The position numbers were made by a program, and so were the translations under genes. A stretch of DNA of 7,224 nt from a bacterium (GTDB lineage: Bacteria; Electryoneota; RPQS01), in assembly GCA_028711875.1 (NCBI GenBank), contig JAQTRJ010000103.1, positions 1-7,224 on the forward strand. The letters are read 5' to 3'. A model generated the notes under the pieces. It had not been told where the DNA came from, ran no database searches, and saw only the letters and a list, made by a program, of their open reading frames with translations. Below are positions 1 through 6,300 of the stretch, piece after piece (within the stretch, counting starts at the first letter, position 1; each line of letters begins with the position of its first letter).

Positions 1-1618
1 ACGAACGCTCAGCAATCTGCGGCGAGGGGAACTGGGCCATCTGCACCGAGACGTCCAGCACGGTCGCCCAAATGCGCACGGCATGGCGGAAGTTCTCGAC
101 GTCGAACGTGGCCGCGCGCGGATCGAGGAACTTCATCAGGTTCAGACTGGCGAGATTGCAGGCCGTGTCATCGAGGAACATGTACTCGCTGCACGGATTG
201 GAGGCGTTGATGCGGCCGTCGCTGGGGCAGGTGTTCCACTCGTTGATGGTGGTATCGTACTGCACGCCGGGATCGGCCGACGCCCAGGCCGCTTCGGCGA
301 TCTGCTGCCAGAGATCGCGGGCGCGAATCGTTTTCAGCACGCGGCCGTCCACGCGCGCCTTGAGCGGCCACGGTTCGTCGCGCTCGACCGCCTTCAGAAA
401 GGCGTTGGGAACGCGAACGGAGTTATTGGAATTCTGTCCTGAAACGGTCTGATAGGCGGCGCCGTTCCAGTCCACGTCGTACGTTTCGAAGCGAACGCTG
501 GTGACGCCCTGCGCGGCAAACTGGAGAATTTTGCGAATATAGGTTTCGGGCACGCCGTCGCGGCGAGCGGTCACGATGGCGCGGCGCAGATCGTCGTTGG
601 CGCGCGGATCGCTGCGGCGATGATCGTCGAGAGTGGATTCGGCAATCACCTTGAGAATGGAGTTCAAGGCGCGCTCGCAGACGCGGGACCCGGCGACGAG
701 GCAAGCGACCTTCTGCTCTTCGACGACTTTCCAGTTCACAAACTGCTCGATATCGGGATGATCCACGTCGAGGCAGACCATCTTGGCGGCGCGGCGGGTT
801 GTGCCGCCGGATTTAATGGCTCCGGCCGCGCGGTCGCCGATTTTCAGAAAACTCATGAGGCCGCTGGAGACGCCGCCACCGGAGAGGGTTTCGCTTTCGC
901 CGCGAATGCACGAGAAATTGGTGCCGGTGCCGCTGCCGTATTTAAACAGACGGGCCTCGCGTTCCCACAGGTCCATGATCCCGCCTTCATTGACCAGATC
1001 ATCCTTGATGGACTGGATGAAGCAGGCGTGGGGCTGGGGCCGCTCGTAGGCGTTGTCGCTGCGGGTCACCACGCCGGTCTGAGGATCCACGAAGAAGTGT
1101 CCCTGAGCGTGACCTTTAATCCCGTAGGCCCAGTGCAGGCCGGTGTTGAACCACTGCGGGCTGTTGGGGGCGGCCATCTGGGCGGCGAGCATGAAGCGCA
1201 GTTCGTCGTAGAAAATGCGGGCGTCGCTTTCGCTGTCGAAATAGCCGTGTTTCCACCCCCAATAGGTCCAGCAGCCGGCCAGGCGGCGGAAGACGCGGCG
1301 GCTGTCGCGTTCGCCGCCGAAACGGTTGGATTCGGGAAGACGCTCGAGCACTGCCCAATCGGGTTCGGAACGCTGGAGCCAGACCGGAACACCCGCTTCC
1401 TCAACAGGTTTGGTGGCCGTGGGCACGCCGGCCTTGCGCAGATATTTTTGCGCGAGCACGTCCACCGCGACCTGAGACCACGACTCAGGGGCCTCGATGT
1501 CATTGCCTTCAAACAGGACGCGGCCGTCGGGGGCATTCAGTCGCGAAGACCATGTGGCAAAGCGGATGTCTTCGAATGCATCCTTTCCTTCGCGGGTGAA
1601 ACGACGCCCGAACTTCAA
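1..1618 (-). CDS. nrdJ: Class II (B12-dependent) ribonucleoside-diphosphate reductase NrdJ, N-terminal part, runs off left edge
   Basis: Reduces ribonucleotides to deoxyribonucleotides in the cytoplasm using adenosylcobalamin to generate a thiyl radical, so it needs neither oxygen nor a separate radical subunit. I translated the reverse complement from a TTG at 1618: it stays open for 539 codons to the window edge. Family hallmarks in order: WSQVAVDVLAQKY (about residues 47-59), NSPQWFNTG, Cys199 in HACFIQS, the glycine-rich block KYGSGTGTNFSCIRGE, then SGGTTRRAAKMV, QNSNNSVRVPNAF, and NPCSEY with Asn474, Cys476 and Glu478 (the N-x-C-x-E radical site). Cys487 in TACNLAS should pair with Cys199; its distance of 11 residues from Cys476 fits the class II enzyme of Thermotoga. 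No ATP cone is visible at the N-terminus. The C-terminal part is outside the window. TTG is chosen because no in-frame ATG or GTG lies nearby, an in-frame TAA lies just upstream, and a strong ribosome binding site precedes it. Confidence 0.96.
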   Translation of the reverse strand, partial: MKFGRRFTREGKDAFEDIRFATWSSRLNAPDGRVLFEGNDIEAPESWSQVAVDVLAQKYLRKAGVPTATKPVEEAGVPVWLQRSEPDWAVLERLPESNRFGGERDSRRVFRRLAGCWTYWGWKHGYFDSESDARIFYDELRFMLAAQMAAPNSPQWFNTGLHWAYGIKGHAQGHFFVDPQTGVVTRSDNAYERPQPHACFIQSIKDDLVNEGGIMDLWEREARLFKYGSGTGTNFSCIRGESETLSGGGVSSGLMSFLKIGDRAAGAIKSGGTTRRAAKMVCLDVDHPDIEQFVNWKVVEEQKVACLVAGSRVCERALNSILKVIAESTLDDHRRSDPRANDDLRRAIVTARRDGVPETYIRKILQFAAQGVTSVRFETYDVDWNGAAYQTVSGQNSNNSVRVPNAFLKAVERDEPWPLKARVDGRVLKTIRARDLWQQIAEAAWASADPGVQYDTTINEWNTCPSDGRINASNPCSEYMFLDDTACNLASLNLMKFLDPRAATFDVENFRHAVRIWATVLDVSVQMAQFPSPQIAERS

Positions 1619-1629
1619 GAGACCTCCTT
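1619..1629 (-). promoter_or_regulatory. Strong Shine-Dalgarno site that fixes the TTG start of nrdJ
   Basis: Read on the minus strand, AAGGAGGT ends a few bases before the TTG at 1618. This is an extended match to the 16S rRNA 3' end. The spacing after AGGAGG is short (4 nt), but no competing start codon exists, so the site decides the start. A very good Shine-Dalgarno may compensate for the weak TTG codon. Confidence 0.85.
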
Positions 1630-1668
1630 GGGGAAAAATTTATCTTTAACGGCACGCTGGGGGCGACA

Positions 1669-1696
1669 CGGCGGTGACTCTGGAGAGTCACCACCG
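1669..1696 (-). other. 12-bp hairpin in the nrdJ mRNA leader
   Basis: On the minus strand a 12-bp stem (inner 8 bp GGTGACTC/GAGTCACC) closes a 4-nt TCCA loop. One pair is U-G in the minus-strand RNA but would be C-A in a plus-strand RNA, which favours function in the nrdJ transcript. No uridine run follows, so it is not a typical intrinsic terminator. It ends about 40 nt before the nrdJ Shine-Dalgarno. It could stabilise the mRNA or modulate nrdJ expression; the function is unknown. Confidence 0.6.
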
Positions 1697-1726
1697 GGAT
1701 ACAGATCGCACGCGCACTTTATGCTG

Positions 1727-1746
1727 AATCCGGCTCGGCGCGGATT
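1727..1746. repeat. Right-arm copy of the intergenic CCGGCTCGGCG repeat
   Basis: This 20-bp stretch matches 18 of 20 positions of the right arm at 6997-7016 and shares the core CCGGCTCGGCG with the arm at 6813-6832. Here the arm can also fold on itself: GAATCCG at 1726-1732 and CGGATTC at 1741-1747 pair around an 8-nt loop. A weak candidate left arm, CCGGGAT near 1694-1700, lies about 27 bp upstream. The copy sits inside the predicted nrdJ leader. Confidence 0.6.
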
Positions 1747-1872
1747 CCGAGATCACTTCTCATCACACAGTAACAAGAGCGACACGCTTTCTTAACCGAT
1801 TCCCTGAGCGAGCCTGACCATCAGGAATCCTGGGGGATTTCGGTCTGGGATCGAGCGGAAGGATAAGGCGAG

Positions 1873-1888
1873 TTCGCAGAATTTGTGG
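1873..1888. promoter_or_regulatory. Weak second NrdR-type box
   Basis: Only the right half (TTGTGG) resembles the NrdR consensus, with about 7 of 16 positions matching. Its centre is exactly 32 bp from the centre of the strong box at 1905-1920, the three-helical-turn spacing typical of paired NrdR boxes. By itself it would not be called. An alternative reading is that TTGTGGA (1883-1889) and TCCACAA (1904-1910) form a 7-bp hairpin in the leader. Confidence 0.4.
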
Positions 1889-1900
1889 AGAGGCTGAGTC

Positions 1901-1909
1901 TTATCCACA
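1901..1909 (+). promoter_or_regulatory. Perfect DnaA box TTATCCACA overlapping the NrdR box
   Basis: The 9-mer TTATCCACA matches the strongest DnaA box exactly and overlaps the left half of the NrdR palindrome by five bases. An inverted 7-of-9 match lies at 1884-1892. In E. coli, DnaA is known to bind the nrdAB promoter, so a role coupling dNTP supply to replication initiation is plausible. A single 9-mer can occur by chance, and there is no cluster that would suggest a replication origin. Confidence 0.45.
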
Positions 1910-1920
1910 AGATATTGTGT
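1905..1920. promoter_or_regulatory. NrdR box (repressor site for ribonucleotide reductase genes)
   Basis: The 16-mer CCACAAGATATTGTGT matches 14 of 16 positions of the NrdR consensus ACACWATATATWGTGT and is nearly palindromic. It lies at about +10 to +25 of the predicted nrdJ transcript, where a bound repressor would block initiation or early elongation. NrdR is the zinc-finger/ATP-cone repressor that senses ATP/dATP and controls ribonucleotide reductase genes in most bacteria. Its gene is not in this window. Confidence 0.8.
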
Positions 1921-1936
1921 TGCCTGAGCGCTGGGG

Positions 1937-1965
1937 AATATAGCAACGGACTCGATGCTTGTCAA
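1937..1965 (-). promoter_or_regulatory. Sigma-70-type promoter of nrdJ
   Basis: On the minus strand a perfect -35 TTGACA (1965-1960) is followed by a 17-bp spacer and -10 TATATT (1942-1937). The start of transcription should be near 1930, giving a leader of about 310 nt before the nrdJ TTG. The NrdR box begins immediately downstream, which supports assignment to nrdJ. Confidence 0.8.
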
Positions 1966-2234
1966 GGGTCTGGGGAATCTTTCGCAATCCCGAAGAATCA
2001 TTGTTTAATCCATGATGAACAGGGAATTCAATAGCAGGATCGGCGACTGCGTGATATATGATATGTACTGGAATAGCATGGGTAAGTTGAGGAATCGGGC
2101 GCAGTTGAGGGGTCATTTAGCATATTCGGATGGGAGAGGAAAATCTTGGCACCTCTGTTGCTTAGGTGAAGTGACCCTCTCCTCAAGTGATCGAAAGGAA
2201 TGGTTCATCTCGTGGAGGCATAGGTGAGAGGCAC
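1966..2234. other. AT-richer intergenic stretch between divergent promoters, no convincing gene
   Basis: This segment is visibly less GC-rich than the flanking genes. The only sizeable reading frame (2012-2227, plus) has no Shine-Dalgarno and resembles nothing I recognise. One imperfect nested stem-loop is visible at 2133-2182: an outer 7-bp stem GGAGAGG/CCTCTCC and an inner 5-bp stem CACCT/AGGTG. I see no tRNA or Zur-box-like palindrome. Confidence 0.5.
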
Positions 2235-2263
2235 TTGACATCTTGGAGAGAAAGGGGTATATT
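2235..2263 (+). promoter_or_regulatory. Sigma-70-type promoter of the rpsR-rpmB-rpmG operon
   Basis: Perfect -35 TTGACA (2235-2240), a 17-bp spacer, and -10 TATATT (2258-2263), the same hexamers and spacing as the divergent nrdJ promoter. Transcription should start near 2270, giving a leader of about 70 nt before the S18 ATG. The leader carries a small stem-loop, TGCCC/GGGCA, at 2281-2295. Confidence 0.8.
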
Positions 2264-2339
2264 GTTGGCCTTTGGTTGAATGCCCCTTGAGGGCAGAAGC
2301 GGTATTTTTCTATTTGTAAGTTCAGGAGTTGCCCTTCCG

Positions 2340-2576
2340 ATGCGTCTACGATCCGGCGGTCAGCGCAAGCCCTCGTTCTTAGAGGAACACCGCATAGATT
2401 TTATTGATTACAAAGACATCAAGCTCTTGCAGCGGTTTTTAACGCCGACGGGGCGGATTCTGCCGCGGCGACTGACCCGCCTGACGGGAATTCAACAGCG
2501 GGCGCTGACGAGCGCGGTGAAGCGGGCACGGCATCTGGCCCTGATCCCGTTTGTGACGGACATGGAAGCCTACTAA
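2340..2576 (+). CDS. rpsR: 30S ribosomal protein S18 (cysteine-free type)
   Basis: A 78-residue protein that in the ribosome binds S6 and 16S rRNA on the platform of the small subunit. Family motifs are clear: [13 protein letters not shown] (residues 21-33), [29 protein letters not shown]. The Cys-x2-Cys and TGTC cysteines of zinc-type S18 are replaced (SFLE near residues 12-15; TRLTGIQQR), so it is a zinc-free form. The ATG at 2340 is chosen because AGGAG (2324-2328) precedes it, with an 11-nt spacing that is rather long. The in-frame ATG at 2280 would add 20 non-homologous residues and lie only about 10 nt from the predicted transcription start. It is the first gene of a three-gene operon, 12 bp before rpmB. 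The usual partners rpsF and rplI are absent. Confidence 0.93.
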   Translation: MRLRSGGQRKPSFLEEHRIDFIDYKDIKLLQRFLTPTGRILPRRLTRLTGIQQRALTSAVKRARHLALIPFVTDMEAY

Positions 2577-2588
2577 GGACTTGGAATC

Positions 2589-2807
2589 ATGTCGAGGATT
2601 TGTCCAGTAACTCTGCGTCGCCGGCACAAGGCGAAAAACGTCAGCCACGCGAACAATCGCACTCGCAAGTGGCAGCAACCGAATTTGCGTTCGAAGCGGT
2701 TCTACGACGAAGGGCTTGGGATGTGGATCCGGCTTCGCGTTAGCGCGCGGGGAATCAAGACCATCACCAAGCTTGGTCTGCGCAAAGCACTGACGGAAAT
2801 GGAGTAA
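2589..2807 (+). CDS. rpmB: 50S ribosomal protein L28
   Basis: A 72-residue large-subunit protein located near the E site. Recognised by NVSHANNRTRKWQQPNL (about residues 17-33), the basic segment SKRFYDEG, and WIRLRVSARGIKTITKLGL near the C-terminus; the length is typical. Only one cysteine (Cys5, ICPVT) is present, so it resembles the zinc-free E. coli-like form. The usual TGK after the first Cys motif is replaced by TLRRRHK. An AGGA near the rpsR stop serves as Shine-Dalgarno about 9 nt before the ATG. It is co-transcribed with rpsR (12-bp gap) and rpmG (9-bp gap). Confidence 0.95.
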   Translation: MSRICPVTLRRRHKAKNVSHANNRTRKWQQPNLRSKRFYDEGLGMWIRLRVSARGIKTITKLGLRKALTEME

Positions 2808-2816
2808 GGAGCAACC

Positions 2817-3002
2817 GTGGCCTCGAAGAAGAAAGAAGGACGGATCATCATCACCCTCGAATGCACGGAGGCGAGAGCCGCCGGGATGTCTCCGTCACGC
2901 TATACCACGATGAAGAATCGTCACAACGATCCGGAGCGGATGGAACTGAAGAAGTACAATCCGTTCATGAAGAAGCATACGCTTCACAAGGAAGTGAAGT
3001 AG
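2817..3002 (+). CDS. rpmG: 50S ribosomal protein L33 (zinc-free type), GTG start
   Basis: A 61-residue large-subunit protein. Motifs: [16 protein letters not shown] (about residues 8-23), [28 protein letters not shown], and the C-terminal TLHKEVK. Of the four zinc-ribbon cysteines of zinc-type L33 only Cys16 remains, and YNPFM replaces the second Cys pair, so it cannot hold zinc as the classical form does. GTG at 2817 is preceded by TAAGGAG, whose TAA is the stop codon of rpmB, at a good 6-nt distance. This suggests tight translational linkage. It is the last gene of the operon, with a terminator 39 bp after its stop. Confidence 0.95.
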   Translation: MASKKKEGRIIITLECTEARAAGMSPSRYTTMKNRHNDPERMELKKYNPFMKKHTLHKEVK

Positions 3003-3040
3003 CCGGGCGGCAATAGGCCATCGTGTTCCTTTGTTTTCTG

Positions 3041-3065
3041 AAGCAGGCTGAACGGCCTGCTTTTT
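3041..3065 (+). terminator. Intrinsic terminator of the ribosomal protein operon
   Basis: An 8-bp stem AAGCAGGC/GCCTGCTT with a 6-nt loop is followed by a run of five T and then CGTTT. It lies 39 bp after the rpmG stop. Confidence 0.85.
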
Positions 3066-3082
3066 CGTTTCAGAGACCATAG

Positions 3083-3104
3083 GATTCCGGCCGGGTTGCG
3101 CGCG
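3083..3104. repeat. Left-arm copy of the intergenic TTCCGGCCGGGTT repeat
   Basis: This 22-bp stretch is identical to 6754-6775 except for one A/G difference and shares TTCCGGCCGG with 6928-6948. No matching right arm follows. A short alternative partner is CCGAATC at 3125-3131, which could pair with GATTC(C)GG, and the loop contains a small CTGTC/GACAG stem. It is therefore a truncated or diverged copy, placed between the two terminators. Confidence 0.6.
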
Positions 3105-3127
3105 CTGTCCAGAAAGACAGACGTCCG

Positions 3128-3163
3128 AATCTCTCCCCGCAAAATGGGGAGAGATTTTTTTTT
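3128..3163 (+). terminator. Second, very strong intrinsic terminator
   Basis: An 11-bp perfect stem AATCTCTCCCC/GGGGAGAGATT closes a 7-nt loop (GCAAAAT) and runs into nine T. The T-run lies on the plus strand only, so it terminates rightward transcription. It may be a backup for the ribosomal operon or the end of a short transcript containing the repeat at 3083. Confidence 0.85.
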
Positions 3164-3281
3164 ATTCCATTCCGGCTATAGGAAAACAAACGGAGGCTCC
3201 TCGCACTCGGATTCGATGAGAACCGGACAGGGCGGGTACTCCTCGTTTCTCCCCGGCTCTCCTCTGCTCCCCACAGCGGGC

Positions 3282-3310
3282 TTGAAGGTCTGAGCGGGCA
3301 TGGCTATATT
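3282..3310 (+). promoter_or_regulatory. Promoter of the S41 peptidase gene
   Basis: -35 TTGAAG (3282-3287, four of six consensus bases), a 17-bp spacer and -10 TATATT (3305-3310). Transcription should start near 3317, leaving a short leader of about 40 nt. The -10 and the following GTT are identical to those of the rpsR promoter. The weaker -35 suggests lower or regulated expression. Confidence 0.65.
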
Positions 3311-3357
3311 GTTCCCGATAAGGAAGATTTCGTCAACTGTTCGACAAGGAGCCGGAA

Positions 3358-6300
3358 ATGGATTTTGGAAGAGGTGCCAGGCGCATGAGCCTCGGGATCG
3401 CACTGGGGCTGATCGTGCTTGCGGCACAGGCGGCCGAACCGCAGGGCTACTATCGCTGGCCGACATGCGCGGGAGACAAAGTGGTCTTCGTGGCGGAAAA
3501 CGATTTGTGGATCGCGCCGCTGGCGGGCGGCATGGCGCGGCGGCTGACCACAGCTCCGGGCGAGGAACGCTATCCGCAGTTCTCGCATGACGGCCGCTGG
3601 ATCGCCTTCGGCGCCACCTACGATGGGAATATGGACGTGTACGTGATCCCGGCCGAGGGCGGCGAGCCGACACGGCTGACCTATCATCCGTCGGTGGACT
3701 ATCCCGTCGGCTGGACACCGGACGGCAAGGTCGCGTTTCGTTCGGTGCGGGAGTTCGGGCCGGGCATCTGGAAAGTTTTTACCGTTTCGATAGAAGGGAA
3801 TTACCCCGAACCGCTGCCGGTAGACGAAGCGGCGCTGGTGACGTTCGAGCCGAACGGCGACCGCATCGCCTATAATAAAGGTGTCAGCCGCTACATCGGC
3901 TACGACTGGTGGAAACGCTACAAGGGCGGCATGGCGAGCGAGATTTGGGTCGGGAGCCTGAAAACGCACGACTATCGGAATGTCACGAATTTCGACGGCA
4001 ACGACAGTTCGCCGATGTGGTGGGGCGATCGCATCTACTTCATGCGCGAGCATAACTCGCGGATGAACCTCTATTCGATGAAGCCGGACGGTTCGGACAT
4101 ACAGGCGCATACGTCCCATGCCGATTGGGACGCGCGCTGGCCGACGCTGGCGGGCGGCAAGATCGCCTACACGCTGGGCGCGGACATCTGGGTGTTCGAC
4201 ATCGCCCGGAACGAAACACAGAAAATCGCCGTCACGCTGCCCAGCGACATGCTGCAGGCGCGCGAGAAATTCGTGTCTCCCGATGAGTACACCGATGACG
4301 CGACGCTATCTTCGGACGGCAAGCGGCTTTTGATTGCGGCCCGCGGAGACCTGTTCACGGCTCCCACCGAACGGCGGGGCGTGATCCGGCAGATTTCGCA
4401 CACGGCCGGCGGCCGCGAGAAGGGCGTGGCGTTCGTGGACGACGACCAGAAAATTCTGGCGTGGTCGGATCACGAAGGCGAAGAGGCGCTCTATTTGTAT
4501 CCCGCCGACGGACAAGGCGAGCCGAAGAAGCTGGCCTCGGGCGCGAGCGGCTGGAATTTTCCGCCAGCGGTTTCTCCGGACGGAAAATGGGCGGTGTACG
4601 GCGACTGCAACCGCGCGCTGCAGTTCGTAGACATGAAGAGCGGCGCGACGGTGGCGATGGACAGTTCGGGCTGGGAGATGGACGACTACGAGTGGTCGCC
4701 GGACTCGCGCTACGTGGCCTATTCGGCCGTCCATGAAGTCAACGGCTTCAGCGCGACGAGCGAGGTCAGAATCTACGACGTGACCGAGAAGAAAATCCAT
4801 CTCGTTACCGATCCGCTGTTCTCGAGTCACTCCCCGACGTGGGACCCGGACGGCAAGTGGCTGTACTTCATCTCGGCGCGGCACATGAATCCGTACAACT
4901 CGGCCAACGACTGGAGCTTCATCATTCTCGAACCGGATCAGATCTTCGGACTGGCGCTCGATCCCGAGACGCTCAGTCCCTACGCGTACTACGAGGACGG
5001 GGCGGCTCCCGAGAAGAAGGATGACGACAAGGGCGACGATGACCGGGATGAGAAGAAAGACGACGACGAGAAGGATGACAAGAAGGCCGTTGACGTGAAG
5101 ATCACGTGGGACGGACTCCTTGAACGGATCGTGAAATTCCCGGTGGACGCGGGCAGCTACGCGGGGCTGCTGGCGATCGAGGGCAAGCTCTATTTTACGG
5201 ACGCGAAGCCGCGCGGCTGGCGGGGCGGCGACGACGACGAAGACGGCGGCGTGACGCTGAAGCTGTTCGACATTCAGAAGACGAAGACGAGCACGGTCAT
5301 GTCGAAGGTCGAGGGCTATGTGCTGTCGGGCGACCGGAAGAAAATCGCGGTGCGAACCGAAGACGGATTCACGGTGATGGACGCGGGCGCCGACGAGGTT
5401 CCTGAGCCGGACAAGGACGACAAGGACGCCGGGCTGCATCTCGAAGACTGGATCTATGACGTGGATCCGCGGGTCGAGTGGCGGCAGATTTTCCACGAAG
5501 CGTGGCGGCTCGAGCGCGACTTCTTCTACGCGCCGAACATGCACGGAGTGGATTGGAAAGCGCAGCGCGAGCAGTATGGATCGCTTTTGAATCGCATCCG
5601 CACGCGCGACGAACTGAACGACCTGATCTCACAGATGATCGGGGAACTCAGCGCGGGGCACACCTACACGTGGGGCGGCGACATGGAGAAATCGCGGAGC
5701 GTGGGCGTGGGACTGCTCGGAGTGGACGTCACGCGCACGAGCGAAGGTTTTTACCGGATTGATCGCGTGCTCACGCCGGAGCGCTGGGACGCGCAGCGCA
5801 CCAGTCCGCTGTCGCAGCCGGGGATGAACGTGAAGGCGGGCGACTATCTGGTGGCGGTGGACGGCGTACCGACGAGCACGGTGCCCAACTACCTGCAACT
5901 TCTCAACAACAAGGCCGGACGGGTGATCACGGTGTCCGTGAACGACCGACCGTCGCTGGACGGAGCGCGGAAATTGGTGGTGAGGCCGCTCGGATCGGAA
6001 GACGATCTGCGGTATTGGGACTGGGTGTACGGACGGATGAACTACCTGCGCGAACATGGCGGCGAGGATATCGCGTACGTCCATCTCTCCGACATGGGCG
6101 GCAACGGACTTGAGCAGTGGATGAAGGAATATTATCCGCAGACGGACAAGAAAGCTCTGATCGTGGACGTCCGCTATAACGGCGGCGGGAATATCGCGCG
6201 CTGGATTCTGAACGTGATCGAGCGCCGGGTGTGGTCGTGGGGAACGGCGCGCAACGGGTCGAGCTATCGCAGTCCGGGGAGCGGATTCTACGGACCGATG

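Noticed and set aside
620..1795. Long open frame on the plus strand (391 codons)
   Set aside because: It overlaps nrdJ in antisense. The minus-strand translation is an unmistakable reductase, while this frame shows no recognisable domain; long antisense frames are expected in GC-rich genes.
1884..1909. Replication origin suggested by DnaA-like boxes
   Set aside because: Only one perfect and one 7-of-9 box, no cluster, no AT-rich unwinding region next to them, and no dnaA or dnaN nearby.
1619..1930. Cobalamin riboswitch in the nrdJ leader
   Set aside because: No recognisable B12 box or the expected conserved core was found on the minus strand.
2012..2227. 71-codon frame in the divergent intergenic region
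   Set aside because: No Shine-Dalgarno before the ATG, no recognisable motif, and it runs nearly into the rpsR -35 element; most likely a chance frame.
2280..2339. Upstream ATG as the start of S18
   Set aside because: It would add 20 residues unlike any S18, and the ATG lies only about 10 nt from the predicted transcription start; the ATG at 2340 has an AGGAG upstream.
3096..3293. 65-codon frame between the ribosomal operon and the peptidase
   Set aside because: It spans the strong terminator at 3128-3163 and a repeat arm, and has no homology signal.
4306..5544. Long antisense frames opposite the peptidase gene (also 3304-4119 and 5629-6789)
   Set aside because: They are Arg/His/Val-rich shadows of a clearly coding, GC-rich gene, with no motifs.
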